Shown here piece after piece: positions 7,865 through 15,121 of a stretch of DNA of 25,595 bases (position 1 is the first letter of the stretch; every line of letters starts with the position of its first letter). The DNA lies in contig CALCMD010000056.1 in NCBI GenBank assembly GCA_937965795.1, forward strand, positions 1 through 25,595. The letters are read 5' to 3'. Under the pieces are notes generated by a model that saw only the letters and a program-made list of their open reading frames with translations, had not been told where the DNA came from and searched no databases. Made by a program: the position numbers and the translations under genes. Source of the DNA: an uncultured Lachnospiraceae bacterium. Its GTDB lineage: Bacteria; Bacillota; Clostridia; Lachnospirales; Lachnospiraceae.

Positions 7865-7947
7865 AATAGAAGATAGGGTTCCGCATGGTCATGCCATGGA
7901 GTACATGTACATATACCATATACAGAATTTGAAAAGTAATAAAATTT

Positions 7948-8565
7948 TTGCAGAAAAAAGCGAAAGGTTCAACAAACGTATGCGCATCATCGAAAATCAG
8001 CAAAGGAAAAGTGAAAGCACTATATCATACTTTTTTATCAAAGAAAGAAACGCAAATAAGGAATACTTATCCACAAACAATCACGTTGGAGAATGCTTAT
8101 TTCAAGGCTGTTGATATTGACGGAAATGGTATCAAAGAGCTGATTATAAAAGAAAAATCTAATTCTATGGGTGTTTGCTGGCCGGTTGCATATATTTTTA
8201 CGATAAAGAATAAGAAAGTCGTATACGCAGGAAGTACGTGTATCAAACAGGACTATTCAAATGGTGTTGAGATAAGTAAAAAATATAAAAGTATCTATAG
8301 TTGCTATCCAGTAGCCTCTTATACACCAACTTATTTTTATACATTAAAAAAAGGACGGCTGCGCAGCAAAAAATTCTTTTATGCACAGTATGGCTATGAG
8401 AATGAAGAACATGAGACATGGTGCAAAAGCGCCGGATATTTTATTAATAAAAGAAAAGTGTCGGAAGGAAAGTACAATAAGGAATATCAAAAATATATGA
8501 AAAGCTTAAAACGGTATCTTTTGGTAGAGAATACAGCAGGGAATCGTAAAAAAGAATTGAAATAA
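7948..8565 (+). CDS. Exported-type hypothetical protein with DxDxNG motif, probably truncated at the 5' end
   Basis: The readable frame gives up to 205 residues from TTG 7948, which has no ribosome site. The upstream stop in the same frame is at 7930. Residues 57-67 read VDIDGNGIKEL, the DxDxNG calcium-loop-like motif found in many secreted Lachnospiraceae proteins of unknown function. It is followed by alternating beta-strand segments ending in VYAG and FYTLKKGRL that resemble a small beta-propeller-like or wedge repeat. The preceding ALYHTFLSKKE helix is also typical of that group, which normally carries a signal peptide; none is visible here. A good promoter, ribosome site and ATG lie about 100-150 nt upstream but run into a stop after four codons. 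I therefore think the 5' end was lost or frameshifted. It is AT-rich compared with the hem genes. The function is unknown. Confidence 0.5.
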   Translation: MQKKAKGSTNVCASSKISKGKVKALYHTFLSKKETQIRNTYPQTITLENAYFKAVDIDGNGIKELIIKEKSNSMGVCWPVAYIFTIKNKKVVYAGSTCIKQDYSNGVEISKKYKSIYSCYPVASYTPTYFYTLKKGRLRSKKFFYAQYGYENEEHETWCKSAGYFINKRKVSEGKYNKEYQKYMKSLKRYLLVENTAGNRKKELK

Positions 8566-8605
8566 GAGCTCAGGATATTTATTTTTAAAGGGGGATGGTA
8601 AATCG

Positions 8606-8634
8606 TTGATTTATTTTGCATAAAAGTGTATGAT
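8606..8634 (+). promoter_or_regulatory. Promoter of the AraC-family gene
   Basis: TTGATT (8606-8611), a 17-bp spacer and TATGAT (8629-8634). A second pair, TTGACA (8672-8677) with GATAAA (8694-8699), has better -35 but would give an almost leaderless message, so the first is preferred. Confidence 0.45.
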
Positions 8635-8704
8635 GAAAAAAGAAAAGTACCGTAATAATTGCCAAATCCATTTGACAAACATAAAAAATACAGGATAAAT
8701 AGAC

Positions 8705-9616
8705 ATGAGAGAAATACAGGGGATTGAATTTCATACAGGGAGCAAGGAGGAACTGCTTCCCGGTTTTTCAAATGATTTTCCTTACATTGCTTCAAGAGCA
8801 GAGCTTGACCAATATATAAGATGTTTTGTACCGTGGCATTGGCACAGGGCAGTGGAACTTTTTTATATGGAGAGCGGCAGCCTTGAGTATTACACGCCGA
8901 AAGGAAAAATATTGTTTCCGGCGGGAAGCGGCGGCATGGTAAACTCAAACGTACTTCATATGACAAAAGCAGTCGCACGGACAGAGAAAAGCAGTCAGCT
9001 CCTTCATATTTTTGATCCTTCTCTGCTTTCCGGGGAGCAGGGAAGCAGAATAGAGAAAAAATATATCACGCCTGTCGTAACGGCTCCGCAGATTGAGATG
9101 ATTCCCCTTTTTCCGGGGAATGCGGCAGAGGAAAAAGTTTTGAGACTCATTCTTGAAGCATTTCGATTTTCAGATAAGGAATTTGGATATGAAATGAAGC
9201 TGCGGGAAGCTTTGTCGGAAATCTGGTTAATGCTTTTTGAATTATCCCGTCCTATGCGGGAAGAAAACAGGGAACGAAACAAAAATAACGATAAGATAAA
9301 GCTGATGATGATCTACATCCATGAACATTATCCCGAAAAAATCTCTATCCAGGAGCTTGCAGCAGCGGCATACTTAAGCGAACGGGAATGCTTCAGAGTG
9401 TTCCATGACTGCCTGCACATGACGCCTGTGGAATATATAAAAACTTACCGCCTGCAAATAGCCTGTCAGATGCTGGCGAGAGGACAAGAATCTGTTACGG
9501 TTATCAGTCATGCCTGCGGTCTGGGAAGCAGCAGCTATTTTGGAAAGGTTTTCCGGGAATACGCACACTGTACGCCGTCCGAATATCGAAGAAAATGGCA
9601 GGATGGTGATATATAA
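8705..9616 (+). CDS. AraC-family transcriptional regulator
   Basis: This is a 303-residue regulator with an N-terminal cupin sensor and a C-terminal double HTH. The cupin part (about residues 1-150) contains WHWHRAVELFYMESGSLEYY, a His-rich strand pair usual in sugar-responsive AraC proteins. The DNA-binding part covers about residues 200-300: KISIQELAAAAYLSERECFRVF is the first HTH, and the second contains VISHACGLGSSSYFGKVFREY. The family signature end CTPSEYRRKW is clear. Such regulators usually activate a nearby carbohydrate or metabolic operon, but no transporter or catabolic gene adjoins it. The next gene in the same direction is an 80-residue unknown, 93 nt away, with its own possible promoter. 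The ligand and targets cannot be stated. Confidence 0.93.
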   Translation: MREIQGIEFHTGSKEELLPGFSNDFPYIASRAELDQYIRCFVPWHWHRAVELFYMESGSLEYYTPKGKILFPAGSGGMVNSNVLHMTKAVARTEKSSQLLHIFDPSLLSGEQGSRIEKKYITPVVTAPQIEMIPLFPGNAAEEKVLRLILEAFRFSDKEFGYEMKLREALSEIWLMLFELSRPMREENRERNKNNDKIKLMMIYIHEHYPEKISIQELAAAAYLSERECFRVFHDCLHMTPVEYIKTYRLQIACQMLARGQESVTVISHACGLGSSSYFGKVFREYAHCTPSEYRRKWQDGDI

Positions 9617-9637
9617 AGGCGGAAATGAAATATTTTT

Positions 9638-9665
9638 TTGAAGCAAACTGCACGATAATGATAAT
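9638..9665 (+). promoter_or_regulatory. Candidate promoter of the 80-residue protein gene
   Basis: TTGAAG (9638-9643), a 16-bp spacer and GATAAT (9660-9665). Placement before a strong ribosome site supports it, but the match is moderate. Confidence 0.35.
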
Positions 9666-9709
9666 CGAGGAGCTCGCTCAATGATTATTTTAAAATAGGA
9701 GGTTTGCTT

Positions 9710-9952
9710 ATGGCCAGAATGGATGTAAAAATTACGGATATGCAGAAATTTCTGAAGAAAGTGGATGCCTGTAGCAGTGAAGTGTACATTGTATATCCAG
9801 GCGGCGGAACAGAAAATATCCGCCAAAACCCTGTCAGGCAGGCGGAACTGGTAGACGAATGGAAAGAAAAAGGCGAATGCCTGTTTTTATCTTTAGACAT
9901 CACGAAGCGTATGGATTCTTTGAAACTGCGTGCGTTCTCTGTTCAGAAATAA
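9710..9952 (+). CDS. Small uncharacterised protein (80 aa)
   Basis: The start is ATG 9710, because AGGAGG (9697-9702) lies 7 nt upstream; an in-frame TTG at 9704 is too close to the ribosome site. The product is an 80-residue soluble protein with no signal peptide or membrane segment. It begins DVKITDMQKFLKKVDAC, a strand then an amphipathic helix. Next comes a strand and turn with a glycine run (YIVYPGGGTENI), then a helix QAELVDEWKEK and a strand CLFLSLDI. The beta-alpha-beta-alpha-beta order resembles small Clostridial proteins that databases have sometimes mislabelled as poly(A) polymerase; that comparison is from memory. It stands between the AraC regulator and an HD-domain gene. The excellent ribosome site and codon pattern argue that it is a real gene. 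The function is unknown. Confidence 0.7.
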   Translation: MARMDVKITDMQKFLKKVDACSSEVYIVYPGGGTENIRQNPVRQAELVDEWKEKGECLFLSLDITKRMDSLKLRAFSVQK

Positions 9953-10020
9953 ACCGCATGAACGCCGCGCTTTGTTGCTAAGAAGCCAGGATGATATGTC
10001 TGTAAATACTTTTTCATAAC

Positions 10021-10054
10021 GGGGGCGGAAGGTTTTGGATGCCTGCCAGCCCCC
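10021..10054 (+). other. GC-rich hairpin before the HD-domain gene
   Basis: GGGGGC (10021-10026) pairs with GCCCCC (10049-10054); a smaller AGG/CCT pairing lies inside. Only three T residues follow, then the ribosome site AGGAGGG of the next gene at 10063. It may act as a weak terminator for the 80-residue gene or as a leader structure for the HD gene. Confidence 0.35.
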
Positions 10055-10073
10055 TTTGAAGCAGGAGGGAAAC

Positions 10074-10694
10074 ATGGAATTTAATAAAAAGAATGTGGAA
10101 CTTGCGCTAAAAGAAGCGTCAGAGTCCAATCCGGGGGCATGGACAGACCATTCCCGGTATGTAGCAAAAGCCTGTAAAAATATTGCGGAGCGCTGTAAAC
10201 ATTTATCTGCGGAACAGGCTTATCTTTTCGGTCTGTTACATGATATTGGCCGATATGCCGGGGTGAGTTCAGAAAAGCATCTGATCGACGGTTACCGTTA
10301 CTGTATGGAGCGGGGCTGGGAAAAAGCAGCGCAGATTTGTATCTCTCATGCGTTTATGATTCAGGATATCCATACTTCTATTGGTAAATTCGATGTAAGC
10401 GATGAGGATTACCAGTTTATGAAAGAGTTTGTCGCAAATGCAGTCTACGATGATTACGACCGCTTAGTGCAGCTCTGTGATGCTTTGGCTATGCCAACGG
10501 GCTTCTGCCTTTTGGAAAAGAGGTTTGTGGATGTTACCCTCCGGTATGGCGTCCACCCTGCGACAATCAGCAGGTGGAAAAAAATTTTAGAGATCAAGGC
10601 ATTATTTGAAAAGGAAATTGGCTGTTCTATTTATGACCTGCTTCCGGGGATTGTAGAAAACAGCTTCCGTCAGGAGGAAAACCATGTACTATGA
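10074..10694 (+). CDS. HD-domain phosphohydrolase
   Basis: This is a 206-residue predicted metal-dependent phosphohydrolase. The start is ATG 10074 with AGGAGGG ending about 5 nt upstream; an earlier in-frame TTG at 10035 lies within a hairpin. The HD motif is visible as H26 (TDHSRYVAKAC), then H56-D57 in LFGLLHDIGRYAG. A later aspartate in YDRLVQLCDALAMP completes the H...HD...D metal site, and a histidine in ICISHAF sits where the family has another ligand. The size and sequence match the general HDIG-type proteins that hydrolyse nucleotides or related phosphates; the substrate cannot be inferred. The HAD phosphatase gene follows 35 nt downstream with a good ribosome site, so the two are probably co-transcribed, suggesting paired phosphate-releasing functions. 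Confidence 0.85.
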   Translation: MEFNKKNVELALKEASESNPGAWTDHSRYVAKACKNIAERCKHLSAEQAYLFGLLHDIGRYAGVSSEKHLIDGYRYCMERGWEKAAQICISHAFMIQDIHTSIGKFDVSDEDYQFMKEFVANAVYDDYDRLVQLCDALAMPTGFCLLEKRFVDVTLRYGVHPATISRWKKILEIKALFEKEIGCSIYDLLPGIVENSFRQEENHVL

Positions 10695-10729
10695 GAAAAG
10701 TGATTTTTTAGAAGGGGGAGAGCGGCAAT

Positions 10730-11356
10730 ATGAAGTATGAACACATTGTTTTTGACATTGACGGTACGCTGATCGATACGGAGTATGCGGTTCTGAATTC
10801 CTTGCAGGAAACCCTGAGGACGTTATGCGGGAAAGAGATACCTGTCTCTGAATTGACATTTGCACTGGGCATTACCGGGGCAGACGCTTTGAAAATCCTT
10901 GAGGTCAAAGACATTTCGCATACCCTGGAGCTGTGGATTGAGAATATGCGCAAATATGCAGATACCGTTATGGTCTTTGACGGAATCACGGAATTATTAG
11001 AAAATCTGCGAACAAGGGGTGTGAAAATGGGAATCGTTACCTCAAAGACAAGAGAAGGATTTGAAGAGGAATTTTGTCAGCTCAGTATCAGAGAGTATTT
11101 TCGCACAATCGTTTGTGCAGATGATACACAGGAACATAAACCCAATGCTGCGCCGCTTTGGAAATATAAAGAATTATCAGGAATGAGCGGCGGAAAAATA
11201 CTTTATGTCGGAGACAGCGCGTATGACAGCAGGTGTGCAAAAAACGCCGGGATTGATTTTGCTCTGGCAGTATGGGGCAGCCATAGTAAGTCCATAAAGG
11301 CAGATTACTTTTTGGAAAAGCCCGCAGACGTACTGTCTGTGATAACGGCATTTTGA
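10730..11356 (+). CDS. HAD-family phosphatase (phosphoglycolate phosphatase-like)
   Basis: This is a 208-residue cytosolic phosphatase of HAD subfamily IA. Motif I is DIDGTL (nucleophile D9, acid-base D11) at the N-terminus. Motif II is the Thr/Ser in GIVTSKT, motif III is the lysine in EHKPNAAPL, and motif IV is GDSAYD. An alpha-helical cap lies between motifs I and II. The set is complete, so it should be active. Relatives include PpaX/Gph-type enzymes acting on phosphoglycolate, pyrophosphate or nucleotides; the substrate is not decided by the sequence. GGGGGAGAG precedes the ATG. It follows an HD-domain gene by 35 nt and converges with a - strand HAD gene only 14 nt away. Confidence 0.92.
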   Translation: MKYEHIVFDIDGTLIDTEYAVLNSLQETLRTLCGKEIPVSELTFALGITGADALKILEVKDISHTLELWIENMRKYADTVMVFDGITELLENLRTRGVKMGIVTSKTREGFEEEFCQLSIREYFRTIVCADDTQEHKPNAAPLWKYKELSGMSGGKILYVGDSAYDSRCAKNAGIDFALAVWGSHSKSIKADYFLEKPADVLSVITAF

Positions 11357-11361
11357 AAAAG

Positions 11362-11381
11362 TGGGGGAGGCTAATCCCCCA
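11362..11381 (-). terminator. Terminator of the PHP/Cof-HAD unit
   Basis: TGGGGGA (11362-11368) pairs with TCCCCCA (11375-11381) around a 6-nt loop. On the complement the stem is followed after two bases by a five-T run, so it works for the - strand genes. The stop codon of the Cof-type gene lies in the loop. On the + strand no T-run follows, so it would stop the convergent HAD gene only weakly. Confidence 0.75.
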
Positions 11382-12375
11382 ATAGAAACTTTCCAATAAT
11401 TTCCGAGACCCCATCCTCATTGTTGGTGCGTTTGGTTATATAATCCGCCGCTGCTTTCACGGCTGGTTCCGCATTTGCCATAGCCACGCCAATGCCGGCT
11501 TCCTGAATCATGGAAATATCATTTTCCGCATCCCCGGCGGCGATGGTATTTGCCAGAGGGATTCCAAGATGCTCACAAAGAAAATGAATAGCCTGTCCTT
11601 TCGAGATGCCAGGCGCTACGTGTTCCAGATAGATGGGGCTTGAGAAGAAGCGGTCAAGCTTTCCTTCACACCATTTGGCAGTCCGATTGCGGAAATCAAC
11701 CAGCTTTTCATGGTCGTCAATATCAATGACAATCAGCTTTACAGGGTCTTTTCCAAGTTCTGTGATGACGTCTGGAACGACACGGCTGCGCACCTTTGTG
11801 AGTTTCATATAGTACTGGAGAGACGGATTATCCGTTTCCGTAAGGATTTCTACATCATTATAAGTCTGGCAGTGAAGCCCCATCTCTCTGGCGGCATCAA
11901 AGATATAGCGGACATAGGAGAGCGGGATTGTTTTTCGATACAGGCTTTCTTTCTTTTCGGTGTCATAGATTTCACCTCCGTTATAAGAGATGATATAGCA
12001 GCCTTTGCCCACGAGTCCCAAATCTTCTGCCTGCGCCAGAGCGCTGAAAAGCGGGCGTCCGGTAGCGATTACGACGCTGTGTCCGGCTTTCAGGGCTTCT
12101 TTGATGGCTTTTCTGTTTCCGGGAGTAAATTCCTTCCGGTCATTGAGAAGAGTGCCGTCCAGGTCGAGAAAAATAATTTTTCGATTTTTTTCCTGTTCCA
12201 GCAGTTCTTCAAGGGCGTCGTCGCTCTCGGAAATCCAGACATCTTCTTCCTCGGCAGTCAGACCGAGATATTCTCTTAAGGTACAGGTTTCATCACTATA
12301 GTTCCATTCTTCCGTGTAATCAAAGATGGCGTCGAAAGGGAGCTCTCCCTTAAAATATAATTCTCTGAATTTCAT
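11371..12375 (-). CDS. Cof-type HAD-IIB phosphatase with N-terminal extension
   Basis: This is a 334-residue protein whose residues from about 66 to the end form a standard HAD-IIB (Cof) sugar-phosphate phosphatase. Motif I is DLDGTLL with D71 and D73, motif II the Thr in VIATGRPL, motif III the lysine in PGISKGQAIHFL, and motif IV GDAENDISM. These enzymes usually dephosphorylate sugar phosphates, FMN or PLP. Residues 1-65 are an extra acidic domain (KFRELYFKGELPFDAIFDYT, then DETCTLREYLGLTAEEEDVW) that ordinary Cof proteins lack. TCAGGAGG precedes the ATG. It follows the PHP gene by 48 nt on the same strand, so a two-gene operon is likely, and it ends in a terminator hairpin. The role of the extension is unknown. 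Confidence 0.92.
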   Translation of the reverse strand: MKFRELYFKGELPFDAIFDYTEEWNYSDETCTLREYLGLTAEEEDVWISESDDALEELLEQEKNRKIIFLDLDGTLLNDRKEFTPGNRKAIKEALKAGHSVVIATGRPLFSALAQAEDLGLVGKGCYIISYNGGEIYDTEKKESLYRKTIPLSYVRYIFDAAREMGLHCQTYNDVEILTETDNPSLQYYMKLTKVRSRVVPDVITELGKDPVKLIVIDIDDHEKLVDFRNRTAKWCEGKLDRFFSSPIYLEHVAPGISKGQAIHFLCEHLGIPLANTIAAGDAENDISMIQEAGIGVAMANAEPAVKAAADYITKRTNNEDGVSEIIGKFLLGD

Positions 12376-12423
12376 AGTTCCTCCTGAAAATATGCAAATA
12401 AGTGTTATGATGGATCTATCGTA

Positions 12424-13284
12424 TCATGGCTGTGGCGCCTTACGGTTTCGTGCTGCTTTCAGGTTTGTTAAAAATTCATAAGGGACTTCCAGGTTTCCTC
12501 TGCCGCTGCCAAGATCAATGTCTGGTTTCACACTTCCATGAAAATCAGAACCGCCCGAAAGAACAAGATCATATTTTTTGGCCAGCATACGCACATGTGC
12601 TTCATCCTCTGCTGAATAGGTAGAATACAGCGCTTCGATACCGATCAGCCCTTCTTTTTTCAGGCTGGTAATCAGCTCATCCATTGAGGCATCGTCCAGA
12701 TGGTACAGCATGGGATGCGCCAGAATGGGGATTCCTCCGGCGAGACGAATCAGACGGACGGCCTGGACGGGAGTTACTTTTTCACGGGGGACAAAGCAGC
12801 GGGCGTCATCCGCCAGATAACGGGAGAAGGCTTCCTTAATATCAGAGACAAAGCCATGCTCCAGCAGATATTTTCCGAAATGCGCTCTCGTCCAGACCGC
12901 ATCTGGATATTCCGCTTTCATAGCTTCCCAGGTAATATCGCTTCCTTCTTCCTGTAAGAGTTGAATCATTTTTTGATTCCGTATATCCCTGGAATTCTGA
13001 AAACGTGTAAGCTGTTCTAAAAACTCCGGCATCTGATAGTCAAAATCCAGACCGACGATGTGGACGTCTTTTCCGTGGAATTCCGTAGAAAATTCGATTC
13101 CGGAGACGACCTCAAGGCTTGTCTGGGCAGCGGCGGAACATAATTCGGAAAGCCCGTCAATCGTATCGTGGTCAGTAAGTGCGATCGCCGCCAAATTCTT
13201 TTTTAATGCGTAAGAAACCAGCCCTGCGGGAGTGAAAGTGCCGTCCGAGCAGTTAGAGTGTACATGTAAATCAATATTGTTCAT
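12424..13284 (-). CDS. PHP-domain phosphoesterase (TrpH/YciV-like)
   Basis: This is a 286-residue metal-dependent phosphoesterase. The PHP metal site is complete: HVH near the N-terminus (H7, H9), SDGTFTP, LTDHDTIDG, the glutamate in SGIEFS, AHPMLYH and GSDFHG near the C-terminus. A long helical insert lies between the SGIEFS and AHP motifs, as in the TrpH/YciV group. Characterised relatives cleave 3',5'-nucleoside bisphosphates such as pAp or trim the 5' ends of rRNA; that activity is inferred by family only. The gene is immediately upstream of, and probably co-transcribed with, the Cof-type phosphatase. GAAGGAAG lies before the ATG. The inverted repeat at 13332-13368 separates it from the histidine kinase gene. 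Confidence 0.92.
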   Translation of the reverse strand: MNNIDLHVHSNCSDGTFTPAGLVSYALKKNLAAIALTDHDTIDGLSELCSAAAQTSLEVVSGIEFSTEFHGKDVHIVGLDFDYQMPEFLEQLTRFQNSRDIRNQKMIQLLQEEGSDITWEAMKAEYPDAVWTRAHFGKYLLEHGFVSDIKEAFSRYLADDARCFVPREKVTPVQAVRLIRLAGGIPILAHPMLYHLDDASMDELITSLKKEGLIGIEALYSTYSAEDEAHVRMLAKKYDLVLSGGSDFHGSVKPDIDLGSGRGNLEVPYEFLTNLKAARNRKAPQP

Positions 13285-13331
13285 GTTTCTTTCTTCCTTC
13301 TGGATGTTTTTCTTTCAGTATACCGAAATGG

Positions 13332-13368
13332 AAGAGGAGTTTCAACAAAAAAATAGGAATCTCCTCTT
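13332..13368. other. Inverted repeat between PHP and kinase genes
   Basis: AAGAGGAG (13332-13339) pairs with CTCCTCTT (13361-13368), extended by three further pairs after one mismatch. On the complement, the direction of both flanking genes, no T-run follows this stem. A competing short stem GAATC/GATTC on the complement is followed by TATTTTTTT and could be a weak terminator for the kinase operon. The two structures exclude each other. Confidence 0.4.
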
Positions 13369-13378
13369 GATTCATTTT

Positions 13379-14290
13379 TTAGGAAGGAAGAGGGCAGGAA
13401 TCGGAAAACCGGATTGTGATGCAGAAGATATCTTCCGTAATAGCAGCCGTAATTTCCCCGTTCATCCGCAGCGCCAGTTCTTTTGCGATGGCAAGTCCAA
13501 GACCGGTAGAAGTCCTGCTGCGCGCTGCATCCGCCTTGTAAAAACGCTCAAAAATCATCGAAACGTCAATCTGCTCCGGATGCGCCACCTGATTGCTAAC
13601 GGAGAGGAGGATTTGATTTTCGGTGGCGCTCAGGGTAATTTTGATCTTTTTTTCGCCGTGCTCTATGGCATTTTTCAGCACGTTCTGGATGATGCGGCGG
13701 AGTGCCGGGGGATTTCCAAGCATATACACGCGCTCTTCTGGAATCAGGATTTCCGGCTCTATTCCAAGCTTTGTCCAGTCCTCATAGTAAGAAAATACGG
13801 TTTCCTTTAAAATCTGAGTTACGCAGCAGCGGTTCAGTTCCAGAGGAGCGGTTTGGTTTTTCAGCTTTGTGAACGTAAATAATTCTTCCAGCATTTCTTT
13901 CAGGCTTTCGATGCGTTCCCGGATGATTGCCAGATATCTTTGCCGGTCAACCGTGCTGTCACAGTCCTCCAGCAATTGGAAATATCCGTCCAGGGAAGTG
14001 AGAGGGGTACGGATGTCATGGGAAAGGTTCGTATAGGTATCGGAAATGATTTGTTCTTTTTTTTGATATTGTGCATGTTCTCTGCGCTTTAACGTCAGAT
14101 ATTCGTTCAGAATATCGACCAGCTTTCCAATGTTTCCGAAATCCAGGTCGCGGGTGATCAGCATATTGCTGTCATGCTTCAAAAGAAACGCCATCTGGCG
14201 GCAGATGTCTTTCACCTGCCGCTGGTATTTCCATAGAAGGAATGCCTGTATGAAACTGATGATAAGTAAAATTCCGATGATAAGATACAT
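13379..14290 (-). CDS. Sensor histidine kinase of an ABC-transporter module
   Basis: This is a 303-residue membrane kinase. There is one N-terminal membrane helix (residues about 2-20, LIIGILLIISFIQAFLLW) and no extracellular sensor domain. The dimerisation and phosphoacceptor box reads NLSHDIRTPLTSLDGY with H91. The HATPase part has the N box NVLKNAIEHGE and the G box TSTGLGLAIAKEL. The lack of an input domain suggests that the signal is received inside the membrane or through the neighbouring transporter, as in peptide-antibiotic detoxification modules. It begins 3 nt after the permease stop and is the last gene of regulator-ATPase-permease-kinase. It should phosphorylate D52 of the regulator encoded at the other end of the cluster. 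Confidence 0.94.
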   Translation of the reverse strand: MYLIIGILLIISFIQAFLLWKYQRQVKDICRQMAFLLKHDSNMLITRDLDFGNIGKLVDILNEYLTLKRREHAQYQKKEQIISDTYTNLSHDIRTPLTSLDGYFQLLEDCDSTVDRQRYLAIIRERIESLKEMLEELFTFTKLKNQTAPLELNRCCVTQILKETVFSYYEDWTKLGIEPEILIPEERVYMLGNPPALRRIIQNVLKNAIEHGEKKIKITLSATENQILLSVSNQVAHPEQIDVSMIFERFYKADAARSRTSTGLGLAIAKELALRMNGEITAAITEDIFCITIRFSDSCPLPS

Positions 14291-14293
14291 GGG

Positions 14294-15121
14294 CTAACAG
14301 TCCTTTTTTGCAAAAACAGTACTTCCTATGAATGCCATAGCCAGAAGGAACACCACGGAGATTACAGCAGGCATCAGAACATCGCCGGAAGAAGGTTCCA
14401 TAGGCACCAGGGCGATTTGTCCGGTTACCGTGTATTTCATGACCTGGAAACCCTGGATTCCCAGTTTTTGAACCAGGTTATCAATCAGGCCGTAGATTAA
14501 TGCCGAAATCCCGCCACACAGACAGATCACGATAATCATGCTGAAAACGTTATTTCTCAGTACTACTGCGATTGCCATACAGATGAGAGTAAACGCGTAG
14601 TGGAGCAGAATCTGGATACCGAGATACCATAACAGCGAACAAATATTCCCCCAGACGAGATACCCGAAGCATATCCGGCAGAAGAGCGCCTGAAGCAGCG
14701 CGTATCCGATTATGGTAAGTACGGTAAATACGAGCATTGCGGCAGCCTTTGATAAAAACAAAGCTCCGCGGTTTCGCACCTGACCGCCAATGTTTTTGAT
14801 GTATCCGCTGTTTATGTCAGCAGTAGCAAAGATCACTGCGAAGATGACAAGGAACAGGGCCGTGAACTTTGCTGTCGTATTTGCGTAGACTTCATCCAGT
14901 ACCGTGATCTGTGCTCCAGGGCGGGTGGGAAGGCTCACGCTCATGCCGAGGTTTACATTTTCTGTCTCCTCCTGTGCGTATTCCTGAGCTTCAGGAATTT
15001 CTTGTGAAATCAGGCTTAAAGAAGTGGTGAGAAGCATGGTCACCGCCATGACAATCCAGATCACATACAGGGCTTTCGTCCGGAACATCCGGTATAAATC
15101 CATTCGAACCATATTAAACAT
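14294..15121 (-). CDS. ABC-2 type transporter permease
   Basis: This is a 275-residue integral membrane protein. ATG 15121 is chosen because GGGAGG lies 8 nt upstream; the in-frame GTG at 15130 overlaps that ribosome site. Six hydrophobic segments can be counted: one near the N-terminus (LYVIWIVMAVTMLLTTSLSL), then, after an extracytoplasmic stretch of about 50 residues, five more in the second half, the last being VISVVFLLAMAFIGSTVF. The pattern is that of ABC-2 permeases of the bacitracin/lantibiotic-immunity type (LanE/G-like). Only one permease is present, so a homodimer with the ATPase is expected. It overlaps the ATPase gene by 8 nt. The substrate is unknown; antimicrobial peptide export or immunity is the family-based guess. 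Confidence 0.9.
   Translation of the reverse strand: MFNMVRMDLYRMFRTKALYVIWIVMAVTMLLTTSLSLISQEIPEAQEYAQEETENVNLGMSVSLPTRPGAQITVLDEVYANTTAKFTALFLVIFAVIFATADINSGYIKNIGGQVRNRGALFLSKAAAMLVFTVLTIIGYALLQALFCRICFGYLVWGNICSLLWYLGIQILLHYAFTLICMAIAVVLRNNVFSMIIVICLCGGISALIYGLIDNLVQKLGIQGFQVMKYTVTGQIALVPMEPSSGDVLMPAVISVVFLLAMAFIGSTVFAKKDC

Noticed and set aside
7896..8114. 72-codon open frame on the + strand
   Set aside because: It overlaps the DxDxNG protein in another frame and has no ribosome site; the protein is not family-like.
11710..12279. 189-codon open frame on the + strand
   Set aside because: It is opposite the HAD-IIB domain with motifs I-III intact; Phe-rich composition typical of a reverse shadow.
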